Positions 17,333-28,765 of a DNA stretch of 64,000 nt are shown one piece after another. Every line of letters starts with the position of its first letter. The stretch's first letter is position 1. This DNA is from Paramesorhizobium endophyticum (GTDB lineage: Bacteria > Pseudomonadota > Alphaproteobacteria > Rhizobiales > Rhizobiaceae): NCBI RefSeq assembly GCF_014640615.1, contig NZ_BMHH01000001.1, positions 427,866-491,865 of the forward strand. The letters are read 5' to 3'. Position numbers and translations under genes: made by a program. The notes under the pieces were generated by a model. That model saw only the letters and a list, made by a program, of their open reading frames with translations. It was not told where the DNA came from and did no database searches.

Positions 17333-17545
17333 ATGAACGGATCGGATGCGGAGCGGCTGACGGAACTGGAAATCCGCGTGGCCGAACAGGACAAGACCAT
17401 CGAGGAGCTTTCAGGCGAGATCGCCGAGCAGTGGAAAACCATCGAGGCCTTGCGCAAGAAGCTCGACGCGCTGACCGACAGGTTCCTCGTGCTGGAAGAA
17501 CAGGCCGCGCCGGATGTGCCGGTGACGAAGCCGCCGCATTGGTGA
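17333..17545 (+). CDS. slyX: SlyX-family protein
   Basis: A 70-residue coiled-coil protein. Heptads run from ERLTELEIRVAEQDKTIEEL to LDALTDRFLVLEEQ, and it ends in the PPHW typical of SlyX. Its function is not established. The ATG at 17333 lies five bases after AGGAG; an ATG directly before it is spaced too closely. It is divergent from the transporter ATPase and is followed seven bases later by an acetyltransferase gene. Confidence 0.88.
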   Translation: MNGSDAERLTELEIRVAEQDKTIEELSGEIAEQWKTIEALRKKLDALTDRFLVLEEQAAPDVPVTKPPHW

Positions 17546-17552
17546 GCAAGAA

Positions 17553-18011
17553 ATGATCAAGATCGAAGCATTGGGTCAGCGTCCCGAACTGATCCCCACA
17601 TGCGCTCGCTGGAATTACGACCAATGGGGAAGGCAGGCTGGACGTAGCCTCGACGAGACGGTGGCAGGTCTGGAACAAATTATTGCCGGCGATAAGCAGG
17701 AGGCGCTGGTGGCGCAACTGGACGGGACACCGTGCGGCATGGTCCTGCTGATCGATTGCGATCTGTCCAGCCACCAGCATCTCAAGCCTTGGGTTGCCAG
17801 CGTTCTGGTGCAACCGGATTTTCGTGGGCGCGGCGTGGGTCGGGAATTACTGGCTGCGATTGAACGCGCGGCTCGCGAGTTGGGTTTTCAAGAAGCCTAT
17901 CTCTATACCGCCAAACCGCAATACTATCACCGAATGGGCTGGGAAATTCAGGAACGCTTCACGGATGGCGGTGAAGAGTTGTCCATCATGAGCAAGTCTC
18001 TACAGCTTTGA
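17553..18011 (+). CDS. GNAT-family N-acetyltransferase
   Basis: A 152-residue acetyl-CoA-dependent N-acetyltransferase. The acetyl-CoA loop RGRGVGRELL follows the beta strand SVLVQPDF, and the C-terminal segment YYHRMGWEIQERF is the conserved 'GF'-type end of the fold. It is probably co-transcribed with slyX. The acceptor substrate is unknown. The downstream spacer contains a fragment of repeat family B (about 18037-18066). Confidence 0.88.
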   Translation: MIKIEALGQRPELIPTCARWNYDQWGRQAGRSLDETVAGLEQIIAGDKQEALVAQLDGTPCGMVLLIDCDLSSHQHLKPWVASVLVQPDFRGRGVGRELLAAIERAARELGFQEAYLYTAKPQYYHRMGWEIQERFTDGGEELSIMSKSLQL

Positions 18012-18085
18012 GAACTCTCCTATCTCTGACCGGAAAGGGCCTCGAAGAGCGAGGGCGCTTGGCGCCGCAATCAAAACATGCCCTA

Positions 18086-18117
18086 AACAAAACCGCCGGG
18101 CTCATCACCCGGCGGTT
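18086..18117 (-). terminator. Rho-independent terminator of the BMP gene
   Basis: The stem is AACCGCCGGG (18091-18100) with CCCGGCGGTT (18108-18117) and a 7-base loop. On the minus strand it is followed by TTTTGTTT, as an intrinsic terminator should be. It lies 27 bases beyond the stop of the substrate-binding gene. Confidence 0.85.
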
Positions 18118-18143
18118 TCGCATTCAACGTGCAAGCTACCCCA

Positions 18144-19148
18144 TCAATACGGGCACTTGTTGTCCGTCATATAGTCGTGGACCTTGATCTTGCCGGCGAT
18201 GATGTCGGCCTTGGCGGCTTCGGCGGCCTGCTTCATTTCCGGGCTGATCAGTTTTTCATTGTCCTTGTCGACCGCATAGTCGACGCCGTTTTCCTTGAGG
18301 CCCAGAACCTGGACGCCGCTGGTGAACTTGTTGTCGGCGACGTCCTTGAAGGCGTTATAGACGGCGACGTCGACGCGCTTGACCATAGAGGTCAGCACAT
18401 GGCCGGGATGCAGGCTGTTCTGGTTGGAATCGACGCCAATGCCAAGCTTTCCCGCGTCGGCAACCGCCTGGAGAACGCCGATGCCCGTGCCGCCGGCGGC
18501 ATGATAGATGACATCTGCGCCCTGGTCCATTTGCGACTTGGCGATCTCCGCGCCCTTGGCCGGATCGTTCCACGCGGAGGGCGTGTCGCCCGTCATGTTC
18601 TGGATGATCTTGGCATCCTTGTTGGTGGCCTTGACGCCGCCGACATAACCGCAGGCGAATTTACGGATCAGAGGCACATCCATGCCGCCGACAAAGCCGA
18701 CCGTGCCGGTCTTCGACGCCATGGCGCCGAGGAGACCGACGAGATAAGAGCCTTCCTCATCCTTGAAGACGACCGAGCGGACATTCGGCTTTTCAACGAC
18801 GGCGTCGATGATGACGAATTTGGTGTCCGGGAATTCATCCGCCACCTTCTCGATGGCAGCGGTCGCGGAGAAACCGGCGATGACGACCGGCGAGTTTCCA
18901 TCCTGCGCGAATTTGCGCAAGGCCTGCTCGCGCTGCGCCTCGTTCTGGATTTCGAATTCGCGATAGGCGATGCCCGTGTCGGCCTTGTATTTTTCTGCGC
19001 CGAGATAAGCCGCCTCGTTGAAGGATTTGTCGAATTTTCCGCCGAGATCATAGATGACGGCCGGCTTTTCATCCGCCGCGAAGGCGCTTGCCATACCGCC
19101 GACGGAAAGGACAGTCGCGGCCATCAGGCCCGTGATAAATTGTTTCAT
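18144..19148 (-). CDS. BMP-family nucleoside ABC transporter substrate-binding protein
   Basis: A periplasmic binding protein of the Med/BMP (PnrA-like) family, 334 residues, which should deliver nucleosides to the transporter encoded at 12985-17193. A Sec signal peptide (KQFITGLMAATVLSVGGMA, cleavage likely after SAFA) precedes the mature protein; there is no lipobox. Family motifs include GGKFDKSFNEAAYLG, FVGGMDVPLIRKFACGYVGG and HAAGGTGIGVLQA. The ATG at 19148 has an AGAGGG site; an upstream GTG does not fit the signal peptide. The gene has its own terminator and is separated from the transporter operon by slyX and the GNAT gene on the other strand. Confidence 0.94.
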   Translation of the reverse strand: MKQFITGLMAATVLSVGGMASAFAADEKPAVIYDLGGKFDKSFNEAAYLGAEKYKADTGIAYREFEIQNEAQREQALRKFAQDGNSPVVIAGFSATAAIEKVADEFPDTKFVIIDAVVEKPNVRSVVFKDEEGSYLVGLLGAMASKTGTVGFVGGMDVPLIRKFACGYVGGVKATNKDAKIIQNMTGDTPSAWNDPAKGAEIAKSQMDQGADVIYHAAGGTGIGVLQAVADAGKLGIGVDSNQNSLHPGHVLTSMVKRVDVAVYNAFKDVADNKFTSGVQVLGLKENGVDYAVDKDNEKLISPEMKQAAEAAKADIIAGKIKVHDYMTDNKCPY

Positions 19149-19312
19149 TGTTTCAACCCTCTGGATCACTCTTCACACATAGCCAATATAGCGCGCAGAA
19201 CCCACCCGCACACTTGGCCCACTATCTGGCATGGTGTCGCAAAAATTTCACGTGGAATCTCGATGCTGTGGAAAATCCCACAGATCCCATCATCCTTCCC
19301 GGAAACCCATAA

Positions 19313-19957
19313 CTATGCGATGCAGACGACGCCGGTGCCCTTGAGGCCGCAATAGCCGCCGGGGTTCTTGGCCAGATATTGCTGGTGGTAGTCCTCGGCG
19401 TAGTAGAATTCCGGCGCATCGCGGATTTCCGTGGTGATGGGGCCAAGTCCCTTCGCGTCCAGCGCCTTCTGATAGGCTTCGCGGCTCGCCTGCGCAGCCT
19501 CCCGGTCATCAGGCGAGAAGGTGTAGATGGCGGAGCGGTAGGTCGTGCCGATGTCCGCGCCCTGGCGCATGCCCTGCGTCGGGTCATGCTCTTCCCAGAA
19601 GGCCTTCAAAAGATCGGCGAGGCTTATGATGGCGGGGTCGTAAACCACCAGCACCACTTCCGTATGTCCGGTCAGGCCGGTGCAGGTTTCCTCATAGGTG
19701 GGATTGGGCGTGATGCCGCCGGCATAGCCCGCCGCAGTGGCATGCACGCCCGGCATGCGCCAGAACAGCCGCTCCACGCCCCAGAAGCAGCCCATGCCGA
19801 ACATGATCTTCTTCATGTTGTCCGGCCATGGCCCTTTGAGCGGACGGCCGGTGATGAAATGAGTGCTCGCGGTGGGAATCGGCTCCGCACGGCCCGGCAG
19901 CGCCTCTTCCGGGGCGGGCATCTGGACCTTTTTCGTCAGTTTTTCCATCAGGGTCAT
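19313..19957 (-). CDS. msrA: Peptide-methionine (S)-S-oxide reductase
   Basis: Repairs oxidised methionine in proteins. The catalytic cysteine is C57 in GMGCFWGVE. Resolving cysteines are near the end ([13 protein letters not shown]), and EVVLVVYDP and the EDYHQQYL segment are typical. The ATG at 19957 follows AGGAG by seven bases and gives 214 residues; the frame stays open upstream without support. It follows a small membrane-protein gene by ten bases, so the two are probably co-transcribed. Confidence 0.96.
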   Translation of the reverse strand: MTLMEKLTKKVQMPAPEEALPGRAEPIPTASTHFITGRPLKGPWPDNMKKIMFGMGCFWGVERLFWRMPGVHATAAGYAGGITPNPTYEETCTGLTGHTEVVLVVYDPAIISLADLLKAFWEEHDPTQGMRQGADIGTTYRSAIYTFSPDDREAAQASREAYQKALDAKGLGPITTEIRDAPEFYYAEDYHQQYLAKNPGGYCGLKGTGVVCIA

Positions 19958-19967
19958 CGGGCTTCTC

Positions 19968-20294
19968 CTATGAGTCTGCGACCACATAGCCGAACCGGGC
20001 TTGGCGGCGATAGGTCAGGACATGAAACAACAGCGCCAGCACCACTAGGATCAGCCAGGCCGGCTGCTGCAGCACCCAGATGAGCGCCGGGTCCCACGCC
20101 ATGGGGCTTATGTAATGCGTCACCAGCATTTGTGCATCGGCCAGCGTCTGCGGCGATGCGGCGGACCAGATGTCATGGAGCGGCGTGGCGACTATTTTTC
20201 CCGCGCCGACGGAGCGGGCGGCGTCGAGCACGGCACAGATGACGGCGAGCGCAAGGGACGTAACGGCGAGTACGCGAGACAGGAAACGCAGCAT
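19968..20294 (-). CDS. Small two-helix membrane protein of unknown function
   Basis: A 108-residue protein I do not recognise by name. It has a hydrophobic N-terminal segment (residues about 5-25, [19 protein letters not shown]) and a second near the C-terminus (about 74-93, [20 protein letters not shown]). A central soluble part and a basic tail (TYRRQARFG) complete it. It precedes msrA on the same strand by ten bases. A role tied to MsrA is possible but rests on position alone. Confidence 0.75.
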   Translation of the reverse strand: MLRFLSRVLAVTSLALAVICAVLDAARSVGAGKIVATPLHDIWSAASPQTLADAQMLVTHYISPMAWDPALIWVLQQPAWLILVVLALLFHVLTYRRQARFGYVVADS

Positions 20295-20536
20295 GGATGT
20301 GTCACTCTACGAATGTTCCGGAGCCTGCTGAATTTAGAGCGCGGCAAGGCGGGGCGCAATCACGGACGCATGGTTTCGAATTCTTTTCAGATTCACGTGA
20401 AATAGCGGTTGAACCCGGCCTCATTCTGGCTATAGTGCGCGCCGCACCGGATGGTAGACGCCTAACCAGCGTTACAGGATTCTCCGGTGCATTTGTTTAT
20501 CCGTTTCGCCACCCATCTTGGGCAAAACGGACGAAC

Positions 20537-20626
20537 GGAGAGGTGGCCGAGTGGTTGAAGGCGCACGCCTGGAAAGTGTGTATACGGGAAACCGTATCGC
20601 GGGTTCGAATCCCGCTCTCTCCGCCA
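20537..20626 (+). tRNA. tRNA-Ser (anticodon GGA)
   Basis: A 90-base tRNA including an encoded CCA (20624-20626). The acceptor stem GGAGAGG pairs with the 3' TCTCTCC, D arm TGGCCGAGTGG is typical, anticodon GGA sits in CTGGAAA, the long variable arm of serine tRNAs is present (TACGGGAAACCGTA), and the T arm is GGGTTCGAATCCC. The 20295-20536 stretch upstream shows no gene. A toxin-antitoxin pair lies immediately downstream. Confidence 0.97.
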
Positions 20627-20657
20627 CACCATTGATTTCCTTGATTTTTATGTTTGA

Positions 20658-21011
20658 TCAAACTGCTCTTTTTGTTTTCGGCCCCGTGGCCAAACCAAGA
20701 AATACCATCATTGACTGGTTGAGGCGCACTATATCCTCATCATCCAGCCGTCCGACCAGGCTGCCTATTTTAGCTTTCGGGACGGTCGTAACCTTATCGA
20801 CCATCAGGTGGGACATTGTACGCAGGTTGTTGCGTTCATTCGGTTCTATGGGAAGCCGGAATAACGGGGCTACCGTTTCATCCGACGTGAAGGCGCAAAT
20901 GGTGATGGAGTCCATCGCGTCGAAACTGTCATCTTGGACAATTACCACAGGACGAGGCTTGCCTGCATAGGCTTTGCCTCCTGCGGCCGTCCATATCTCC
21001 CCGCGCTTCAT
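20658..21011 (-). CDS. MazF/PemK-family endoribonuclease toxin
   Basis: A 117-residue MazF-like toxin. It begins [12 protein letters not shown], as the family does, then has [14 protein letters not shown] with the conserved arginine and proline. The TICAFTSDE strand is followed by [18 protein letters not shown], the usual catalytic serine/threonine region. It is the second gene of the module, overlapping the antitoxin by four bases (ATGA). Its 3' end is 31 bases from tRNA-Ser. Confidence 0.93.
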   Translation of the reverse strand: MKRGEIWTAAGGKAYAGKPRPVVIVQDDSFDAMDSITICAFTSDETVAPLFRLPIEPNERNNLRTMSHLMVDKVTTVPKAKIGSLVGRLDDEDIVRLNQSMMVFLGLATGPKTKRAV

Positions 21012-21232
21012 TCATTGCCCCAATCGGATATGGCATCGATAAATGCCTGATCCGCGTCGGCCTTCGCGCTAGCTGCGACGGCGAGCGATTGACGGTGCGC
21101 CTTAGCTTTGAAGGCTGGCGTACGCACGTCTGGCACCCATATCTGGATCGGACGCAAGCCTTGAGCCCGCAGGCGAGCGCGATGTGCTCGCACCTTCACG
21201 CGCGAAGACCGGGTCTTGGATGGAGAGGGCAT
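21008..21232 (-). CDS. MazE-like antitoxin (DUF3018 type)
   Basis: A 74-residue basic-to-acidic protein of the antitoxin MazE/DUF3018 type, recognisable by RAHRARLRAQGLRPIQIWV and VRTPAFKAKAHRQS, with an acidic tail ([11 protein letters not shown]). The ATG at 21232 is preceded by GGAG; a TTG five codons earlier is less likely. A perfect 16-bp palindrome lies 20 bases upstream and is its likely operator. It is co-transcribed with the MazF-type toxin. Confidence 0.88.
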   Translation of the reverse strand: MPSPSKTRSSRVKVRAHRARLRAQGLRPIQIWVPDVRTPAFKAKAHRQSLAVAASAKADADQAFIDAISDWGNE

Positions 21233-21251
21233 GGCTTTCTCCTTCAAAGAA

Positions 21252-21267
21252 AGGTTACATGTAACCT
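21252..21267. promoter_or_regulatory. 16-bp perfect palindrome upstream of the mazEF-type module
   Basis: AGGTTACATGTAACCT is self-complementary along all 16 bases and begins 20 bases before the antitoxin start. This is the usual place for the operator of an autoregulated toxin-antitoxin module. Function is inferred; the palindrome is seen. Confidence 0.7.
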
Positions 21268-21400
21268 ATCACAGATATGGGACCATGCCAACAAATCGTC
21301 GATGCCGGCGGGTCAGGAACCCCGGCTTCATGCCATCATGGGAACGATAGCCACGCAACCAACGTTCCGTCATCGAACCGCTCAGACACAGGCGAAATCC

Positions 21401-22294
21401 ATGGCGAGGACAGGCACGATCCGCATCGGCATATCGGGATGGACCTATGCGCGCTGGCACGGGGTGTTCTATCCGGAAGGGCTGCCGCAGCGGCAGGAGC
21501 TTGCCTATGCGGCGGAGCAGTTTCCCTCGATCGAAGTCAACGGCACGTTCTATGGGTTGCAGCGGCCCGAGAGCTTTGCCCGCTGGAGCAAGGCGACGCC
21601 TGACGATTTCGTCTTCGCCATCAAGGGCTCGCGCTACATCACCCATCTGCGGCGGTTGAGGGACGTGGAGACGCCGCTGGCAAATTTTCTGGCCTCGGGC
21701 CTTCTGCGGCTTGGGCCGAAGCTCGGGCCGATCCTCTGGAAGTTTCCGCCAAGCCTGAAATTCGATCCGGAATTGTTCGACGCCTTCCTCGCCCTACTGC
21801 CCCATGACACCGATGAGGCTTCCGCCCTTGCGCGGCGGCATGATGCGCGGCTTGAAGGGCGCGCGTTTACGGAGAGCGATGCAACCCGGCCGCTTCGTCA
21901 TGCCGTGGAAATCCGCCACGACAGCTTCCGCTCGCCGGAGTTCATCGCGCTCCTGCGTCGCCATAAAGTGGGGCTTGTCGTCGCCGACACGGTGGAATGG
22001 CCGCTCTTGATGGATCTCACTGCGTACTTCGTCTATTGCCGCCTGCATGGCTCGGAGGAGCTCTATGCGAGCGGCTACGACGGTAGGTCACTCGACCGCT
22101 GGGCGGGGCGGATACGCGCCTGGGCGGAAGGCCGCGAGCCTGAGGATGTCGAGCGGGTGATGGCGCCGACCAGGCCGCTCGCCAAGGGGCGGGACGTCTA
22201 TGTTTACTTCGATAATGACATGAAGGTGCGCGCGCCGGCGGATGCCCTGTCCTTGATGAAACGTCTCAGCGTCACATGGCGGCAGGCCGCGTGA
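21401..22294 (+). CDS. DUF72 (YecE-like) protein
   Basis: A 297-residue protein of the DUF72/YecE family, a TIM-barrel-like fold of unknown function. It begins IRIGISGWTYARWHGVFYP and has PSIEVNGTFYGLQ, FVFAIKGSRYITHLRRLRD and the late YVYFDNDMKVRAPADA. I chose the ATG at 21401 because the family similarity begins right after it; the frame is open further upstream over the MazE gene and its palindrome. The gene runs up to a strong terminator. Confidence 0.88.
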   Translation: MARTGTIRIGISGWTYARWHGVFYPEGLPQRQELAYAAEQFPSIEVNGTFYGLQRPESFARWSKATPDDFVFAIKGSRYITHLRRLRDVETPLANFLASGLLRLGPKLGPILWKFPPSLKFDPELFDAFLALLPHDTDEASALARRHDARLEGRAFTESDATRPLRHAVEIRHDSFRSPEFIALLRRHKVGLVVADTVEWPLLMDLTAYFVYCRLHGSEELYASGYDGRSLDRWAGRIRAWAEGREPEDVERVMAPTRPLAKGRDVYVYFDNDMKVRAPADALSLMKRLSVTWRQAA

Positions 22295-22303
22295 TTCTGG
22301 TGC

Positions 22304-22336
22304 AAAAAAGCGGCCCCGGAGAGCCGCTTTCTTTTG
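22304..22336. terminator. Bidirectional Rho-independent terminator
   Basis: An AAAGCGGC / GCCGCTTT stem (22307-22314, 22323-22330) with an 8-base loop, preceded by an A-run and followed by TTTCTTTT. It can terminate the DUF72 gene on the plus strand and the RcnB-like gene on the minus strand. Confidence 0.85.
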
Positions 22337-22355
22337 GCAGGAGGCAATGGAATGC

Positions 22356-22700
22356 TTACCGTCCCGCAACGATCGCGCCGATGATGCCGCTGGCGATGCT
22401 GATGAGCATATAGTCGTTGCCGACCCGCACCCAATGCTGCCCGCGCGGCGGCTTGCGCAGGTGATAGCGGCTGTAGTCGCGCACGACATTGCCGCGATAG
22501 CTGCGCGGCAGTTCCCGGCCCCGCGTCCAGCGCTCACGCCGGTCGTCATGGCGACGCATGTCGCGGCGGTCGTCATGGCGCTTGCCCCATGATTTCTCGA
22601 CCCGCTGCTCATAACCATGGCGCGGCGGCTGGTACTGGGCGAAGGCCGCCGTGGGAGCGAGGATCGAAAGCGCGGTGACGGCGATGACAAGATTTTTCAT
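22356..22700 (-). CDS. RcnB-family periplasmic protein
   Basis: A 114-residue exported protein. A Sec signal peptide (KNLVIAVTALSILAPTAAF, cut after AFA) is followed by a His/Arg/Asp-rich region and the RcnB core (LPRSYRGNVVRDYSRYHL, PPRGQHWVRVGNDYMLI). RcnB in E. coli takes part in nickel/cobalt homeostasis, but many RcnB-like proteins are uncharacterised. The ATG at 22700 has AAGGAA upstream; the longer frame is spurious. A metal role close to the B12-dependent metH is suggestive only. Confidence 0.82.
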   Translation of the reverse strand: MKNLVIAVTALSILAPTAAFAQYQPPRHGYEQRVEKSWGKRHDDRRDMRRHDDRRERWTRGRELPRSYRGNVVRDYSRYHLRKPPRGQHWVRVGNDYMLISIASGIIGAIVAGR

Positions 22701-22821
22701 CTTGATTCCTTGTTGGTTGGGCAGGTGAATCTCACACGCCCACCATCGTCCCTGACCCGTGAATGGAACATGAATGGCCGGATTAAATCGCGGTAATGTA
22801 CTGCTCACGAAATCGCGAGCT

Positions 22822-26601
<3,780 letters not shown>

Positions 26602-26671
26602 AAAACAAATACCTGCTCTGCCAGCCAAGGGGATGGGCGAGCAGATTTAATGACATAAAGATATCTTTATG

Positions 26672-26911
26672 TCAATGAAGGGCGATTTCGAGCGTCGCGA
26701 CCAGCGCAACAAACATCTCGCGCAAGCGACGCGGGCCGGCGAGCGCGCCTTGATAGCGGTCGAGCTTGCGGATTTCCTCGGCGGCGGCTTCTGCCATGTC
26801 GGCTTCCTTGGGGAGCCATAGGAGCCATGCGATAAAAATTTCCTCAGGCGTGCATTGCGAGGCGGCGCGGCGTCTAGCGATGGTCTGGGCGGCAAGTTCG
26901 GCAGTCGGCAT
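26672..26911 (-). CDS. Small protein of unknown function upstream of metH
   Basis: A 79-residue protein I do not recognise. It is mostly helical, with EEIFIAWLLWLPKEADMAEA and PRRLREMFVALVATLEIAL. It starts six bases after CGGGG and lies 70 bases before metH on the same strand. It is the first gene after the cobalamin riboswitch, so it is probably controlled by B12 together with metH. The frame is open further upstream into the aptamer, but that part is structured RNA. A helper role for MetH is conceivable and untested. Confidence 0.7.
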   Translation of the reverse strand: MPTAELAAQTIARRRAASQCTPEEIFIAWLLWLPKEADMAEAAAEEIRKLDRYQGALAGPRRLREMFVALVATLEIALH

Positions 26912-26912
26912 C

Positions 26913-26937
26913 AAAAACCCCGATGATGGTGACGGGG
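26913..26937 (-). promoter_or_regulatory. Candidate riboswitch expression platform at the small gene's ribosome binding site
   Basis: On the minus strand CCCCG (26933-26937), a 10-base loop, CGGGG (26918-26922) and then TTTTT (26913-26917) directly precede the ATG of the small gene. The hairpin would hide the only purine-rich site and also resembles a short intrinsic terminator. A five-pair stem is short, so its role is uncertain. Confidence 0.4.
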
Positions 26938-27049
26938 ATATTCGAGCGCGCACGAAAGGGAACAGGTGGCCTTGCGCCATCCATTGCCAAGCGATGCACC
27001 GGGACACCCCGCCCGTTGAGCTATTCACGGGATGCTTCACATCCCTTGC

Positions 27050-27293
27050 ATCGAGGCAGGTCTCCTGGCTCACGGGTCAATGCGACTGTCGGCCTTCCCG
27101 GTTCTCAAGACCAGTGGCGTTGAATGACAGCAGCTCGCCGCTTACAGTTGCGGGGGCAGCGCCGGCCTTGCATCTTGTCTAAGATGCGCACCGGCTTCCC
27201 TCTTAGCCCTCGGTCGGTCTTAAGCCCGTGACCTTCTCCGAAAAGCCTGCAGCTTTTCGGGATCATGCTCGGGCCGACTCGAAGGACCTCGAT
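27050..27293 (-). ncRNA. Cobalamin riboswitch controlling metH
   Basis: The minus strand carries the class signatures in order: GGGAAGCCGGTG, GGCGCTGCCCCCGCAACTGT (the B12 box), AAGCGGCGAG, and near the 3' end GCCAGGAGACCTGCC. Helix P1 can be drawn from ATCGAGG (27287-27293 read on the minus strand) and CCTCGAT (27050-27056). At about 244 nt it is longer than usual because a copy of the dispersed repeat lies in the P2 arm (27228-27268). The downstream genes are the 79-residue protein and metH. Binding of cobalamin should reduce their expression. Confidence 0.92.
27228..27268. repeat. Palindromic repeat (family A) inside the cobalamin aptamer
   Basis: GTGACCTTCTCC, GAAAAGCCTGCAGCTTTTC and GGGATCATGC match the family with a few changes that keep the hairpin. 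It lies between the 5' strand of P1 and the GGGAAGCCGG segment of the riboswitch. Confidence 0.85.
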
Positions 27294-27355
27294 AGAACCA
27301 TTAGGAACGCCCGGCAGTCCCGTGTCAACACGCGGAGGGTTTATAGGATGATTTC

Positions 27356-27601
27356 TTACATGACATAGGCGGCGATGGAGGCGCCGACCAGCGCGACCGC
27401 GGCGGCAATCATCAGGCCATAGATGCGCGGACGATCGAACAGCACCGCGAAAGCCGAACCCCACGCAACGATGGCCGCGCCCAAGGCGAAGAGGAAGCCG
27501 GGCTTATCCCCGACGGTAATGTTGACCGCCATCAAACCGCCGATGATGAGCGCGCCGAATACAATCAGCAGCCCGGTGGCGTATCTTTCATAATCGTCCA
27601 T
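27356..27601 (-). CDS. Small inner-membrane protein of unknown function
   Basis: An 81-residue protein with three hydrophobic segments: ATGLLIVFGALIIGGLMAV, FLFALGAAIVAWGSAFAVLF and IYGLMIAAAVALVGASIAAY. It starts with MDDYERY, and GAGGAA lies five bases before the ATG at 27601. It is divergent from ogt. The family is not known to me; transport by itself is unlikely at this size. Confidence 0.75.
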   Translation of the reverse strand: MDDYERYATGLLIVFGALIIGGLMAVNITVGDKPGFLFALGAAIVAWGSAFAVLFDRPRIYGLMIAAAVALVGASIAAYVM

Positions 27602-27698
27602 TTGCGTTCCTCGGATGCCCGCATTTGCCTCTACGCATAACATTATTACCGCTCGCGTCCAACAGCATCAAATCAGGATTTCTGATAGGATCGGCGGC

Positions 27699-28274
27699 AT
27701 GGAATCGCTTGGACTTACCATTTTCGACACAGCTATCGGCCCTTGCGGCATCGCATGGGGTAAGCGAGGAATCGTCGCGCTACAGCTGCCGGAGGCGAAT
27801 GCAGCGACAACGCTGGCGCGGCTGCAAAGGCGATTCCCTTCGGCGCGGGAGAGCGAAGCGCCTGCTCCGGTGCAGGACGTGATGGACCGCATCAAGGCGC
27901 TGCTCGAAGGCGAAAAAGCAGATTTGTCGATCGCACTGCTCGACATGGAGAATCTGCCGCCGCTCTACCGGCAGGTCTATGAAATAGCGTTGCGCATACC
28001 GCCCGGCGAGACCATGACCTATGGCGCGATTGCAAGGGAAATCGGCGATGTCAGCCTTTCGCAAGCCGTGGGGCAGGCGCTTGGCAAGAACCCCTATCCC
28101 ATCATCGTCCCATGCCATCGCGTGCTCGGCGCGAATGGCAAGACGGGCGGATTTTCCGGCAATGGCGGAGTCGAGACGAAACTGCGCATCCTCGCCATCG
28201 AAGGCGCGCGGACGACCAGCGAGCCCGACCTTTTCGGCAATCTGCCGCTGGCGATGAAGCCTCGGCGAGGCTGA
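27699..28274 (+). CDS. ogt: Methylated-DNA-[protein]-cysteine S-methyltransferase
   Basis: A suicide repair enzyme that removes methyl groups from O6-methylguanine. The acceptor cysteine is in IIVPCHRVLG, the DNA-binding helix region is MTYGAIAREIGDVSLSQAVGQAL, and the asparagine hinge is KNPYPI. The 191 residues are the Ogt size, without the Ada N-domain. The ATG at 27699 fits the fold and has AGGA upstream; an earlier in-frame ATG at 27615 lacks similarity. Confidence 0.94.
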   Translation: MESLGLTIFDTAIGPCGIAWGKRGIVALQLPEANAATTLARLQRRFPSARESEAPAPVQDVMDRIKALLEGEKADLSIALLDMENLPPLYRQVYEIALRIPPGETMTYGAIAREIGDVSLSQAVGQALGKNPYPIIVPCHRVLGANGKTGGFSGNGGVETKLRILAIEGARTTSEPDLFGNLPLAMKPRRG

Positions 28275-28286
28275 TCTTATTTTGCC

Positions 28287-28329
28287 GCGTAATCTTATCC
28301 GAAAAGTCTGCAACTTTTCGGGATCATGC
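28287..28329. repeat. Palindromic repeat (family A) after ogt
   Basis: GCGTAATCTTATCC, GAAAAGTCTGCAACTTTTC, GGGATCATGC. It lies between the convergent stops of ogt and the Dabb gene and touches the latter's stop codon. Confidence 0.88.
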
Positions 28330-28623
28330 TCACCTTACCTTCGACACCACATCCGCCGAAAAGCGCAGCTCGCGCATCGGGCGGACGTGGCGGGTGGTTT
28401 CGGCATAGGTAGGGTGGGCCTTGTATGCCGCAAGCGCCGCTTCGTCAGCGAATTCCGCATAGACGACGAGGTCAATCTTGTCGCAGAGCGGATCGACTTT
28501 GCTGTTCTCCAGAACCTCGAACAGATCGGAATGGGGAATCGTGCCCAGCCGCTCCAGCCCGGCGCGGATTTCCTGAATATCCTGCCCTTCCTTGGCGCTG
28601 AAAAAAACGATGTGCCGGATCAA
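28330..28623 (-). CDS. Dabb (stress-responsive A/B barrel) domain protein
   Basis: A 97-residue protein with one Dabb ferredoxin-like domain: IRHIVFFSAKEG at the start, then DLVVYAEFADEAALAAYKAHP and HPTYAETTRHVRPM. The conserved histidines of the barrel are present. I chose a TTG start at 28623 because GGAG lies six bases upstream and similarity begins there; ATG codons further upstream add an unrelated tail. The function of bacterial single-domain members is generally unknown. Confidence 0.82.
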   Translation of the reverse strand: MIRHIVFFSAKEGQDIQEIRAGLERLGTIPHSDLFEVLENSKVDPLCDKIDLVVYAEFADEAALAAYKAHPTYAETTRHVRPMRELRFSADVVSKVR

Positions 28624-28765
28624 GGCTTTCTCCTTCCATCCAAAATGGGAATAGGAGAAGGCAATAAGGCAGCAGGGCAGTAAGGCAATAGGGGATGTCA
28701 GAAAACCGGGCATAAAATATGGCGCGGCAGGTAACAAAGTTTTGTTCGTACCCGGCCGATTCGCG

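Noticed and set aside
20658..22294. Integrated element at tRNA-Ser
   Set aside because: No integrase, no duplicated tRNA 3' end and only a two-gene toxin-antitoxin module are visible, so an island cannot be supported.
26672..27073. Longer start of the small gene upstream of metH (133 residues)
   Set aside because: The extra 54 codons lie in the riboswitch leader and aptamer, are not protein-like, and lack a ribosome binding site.
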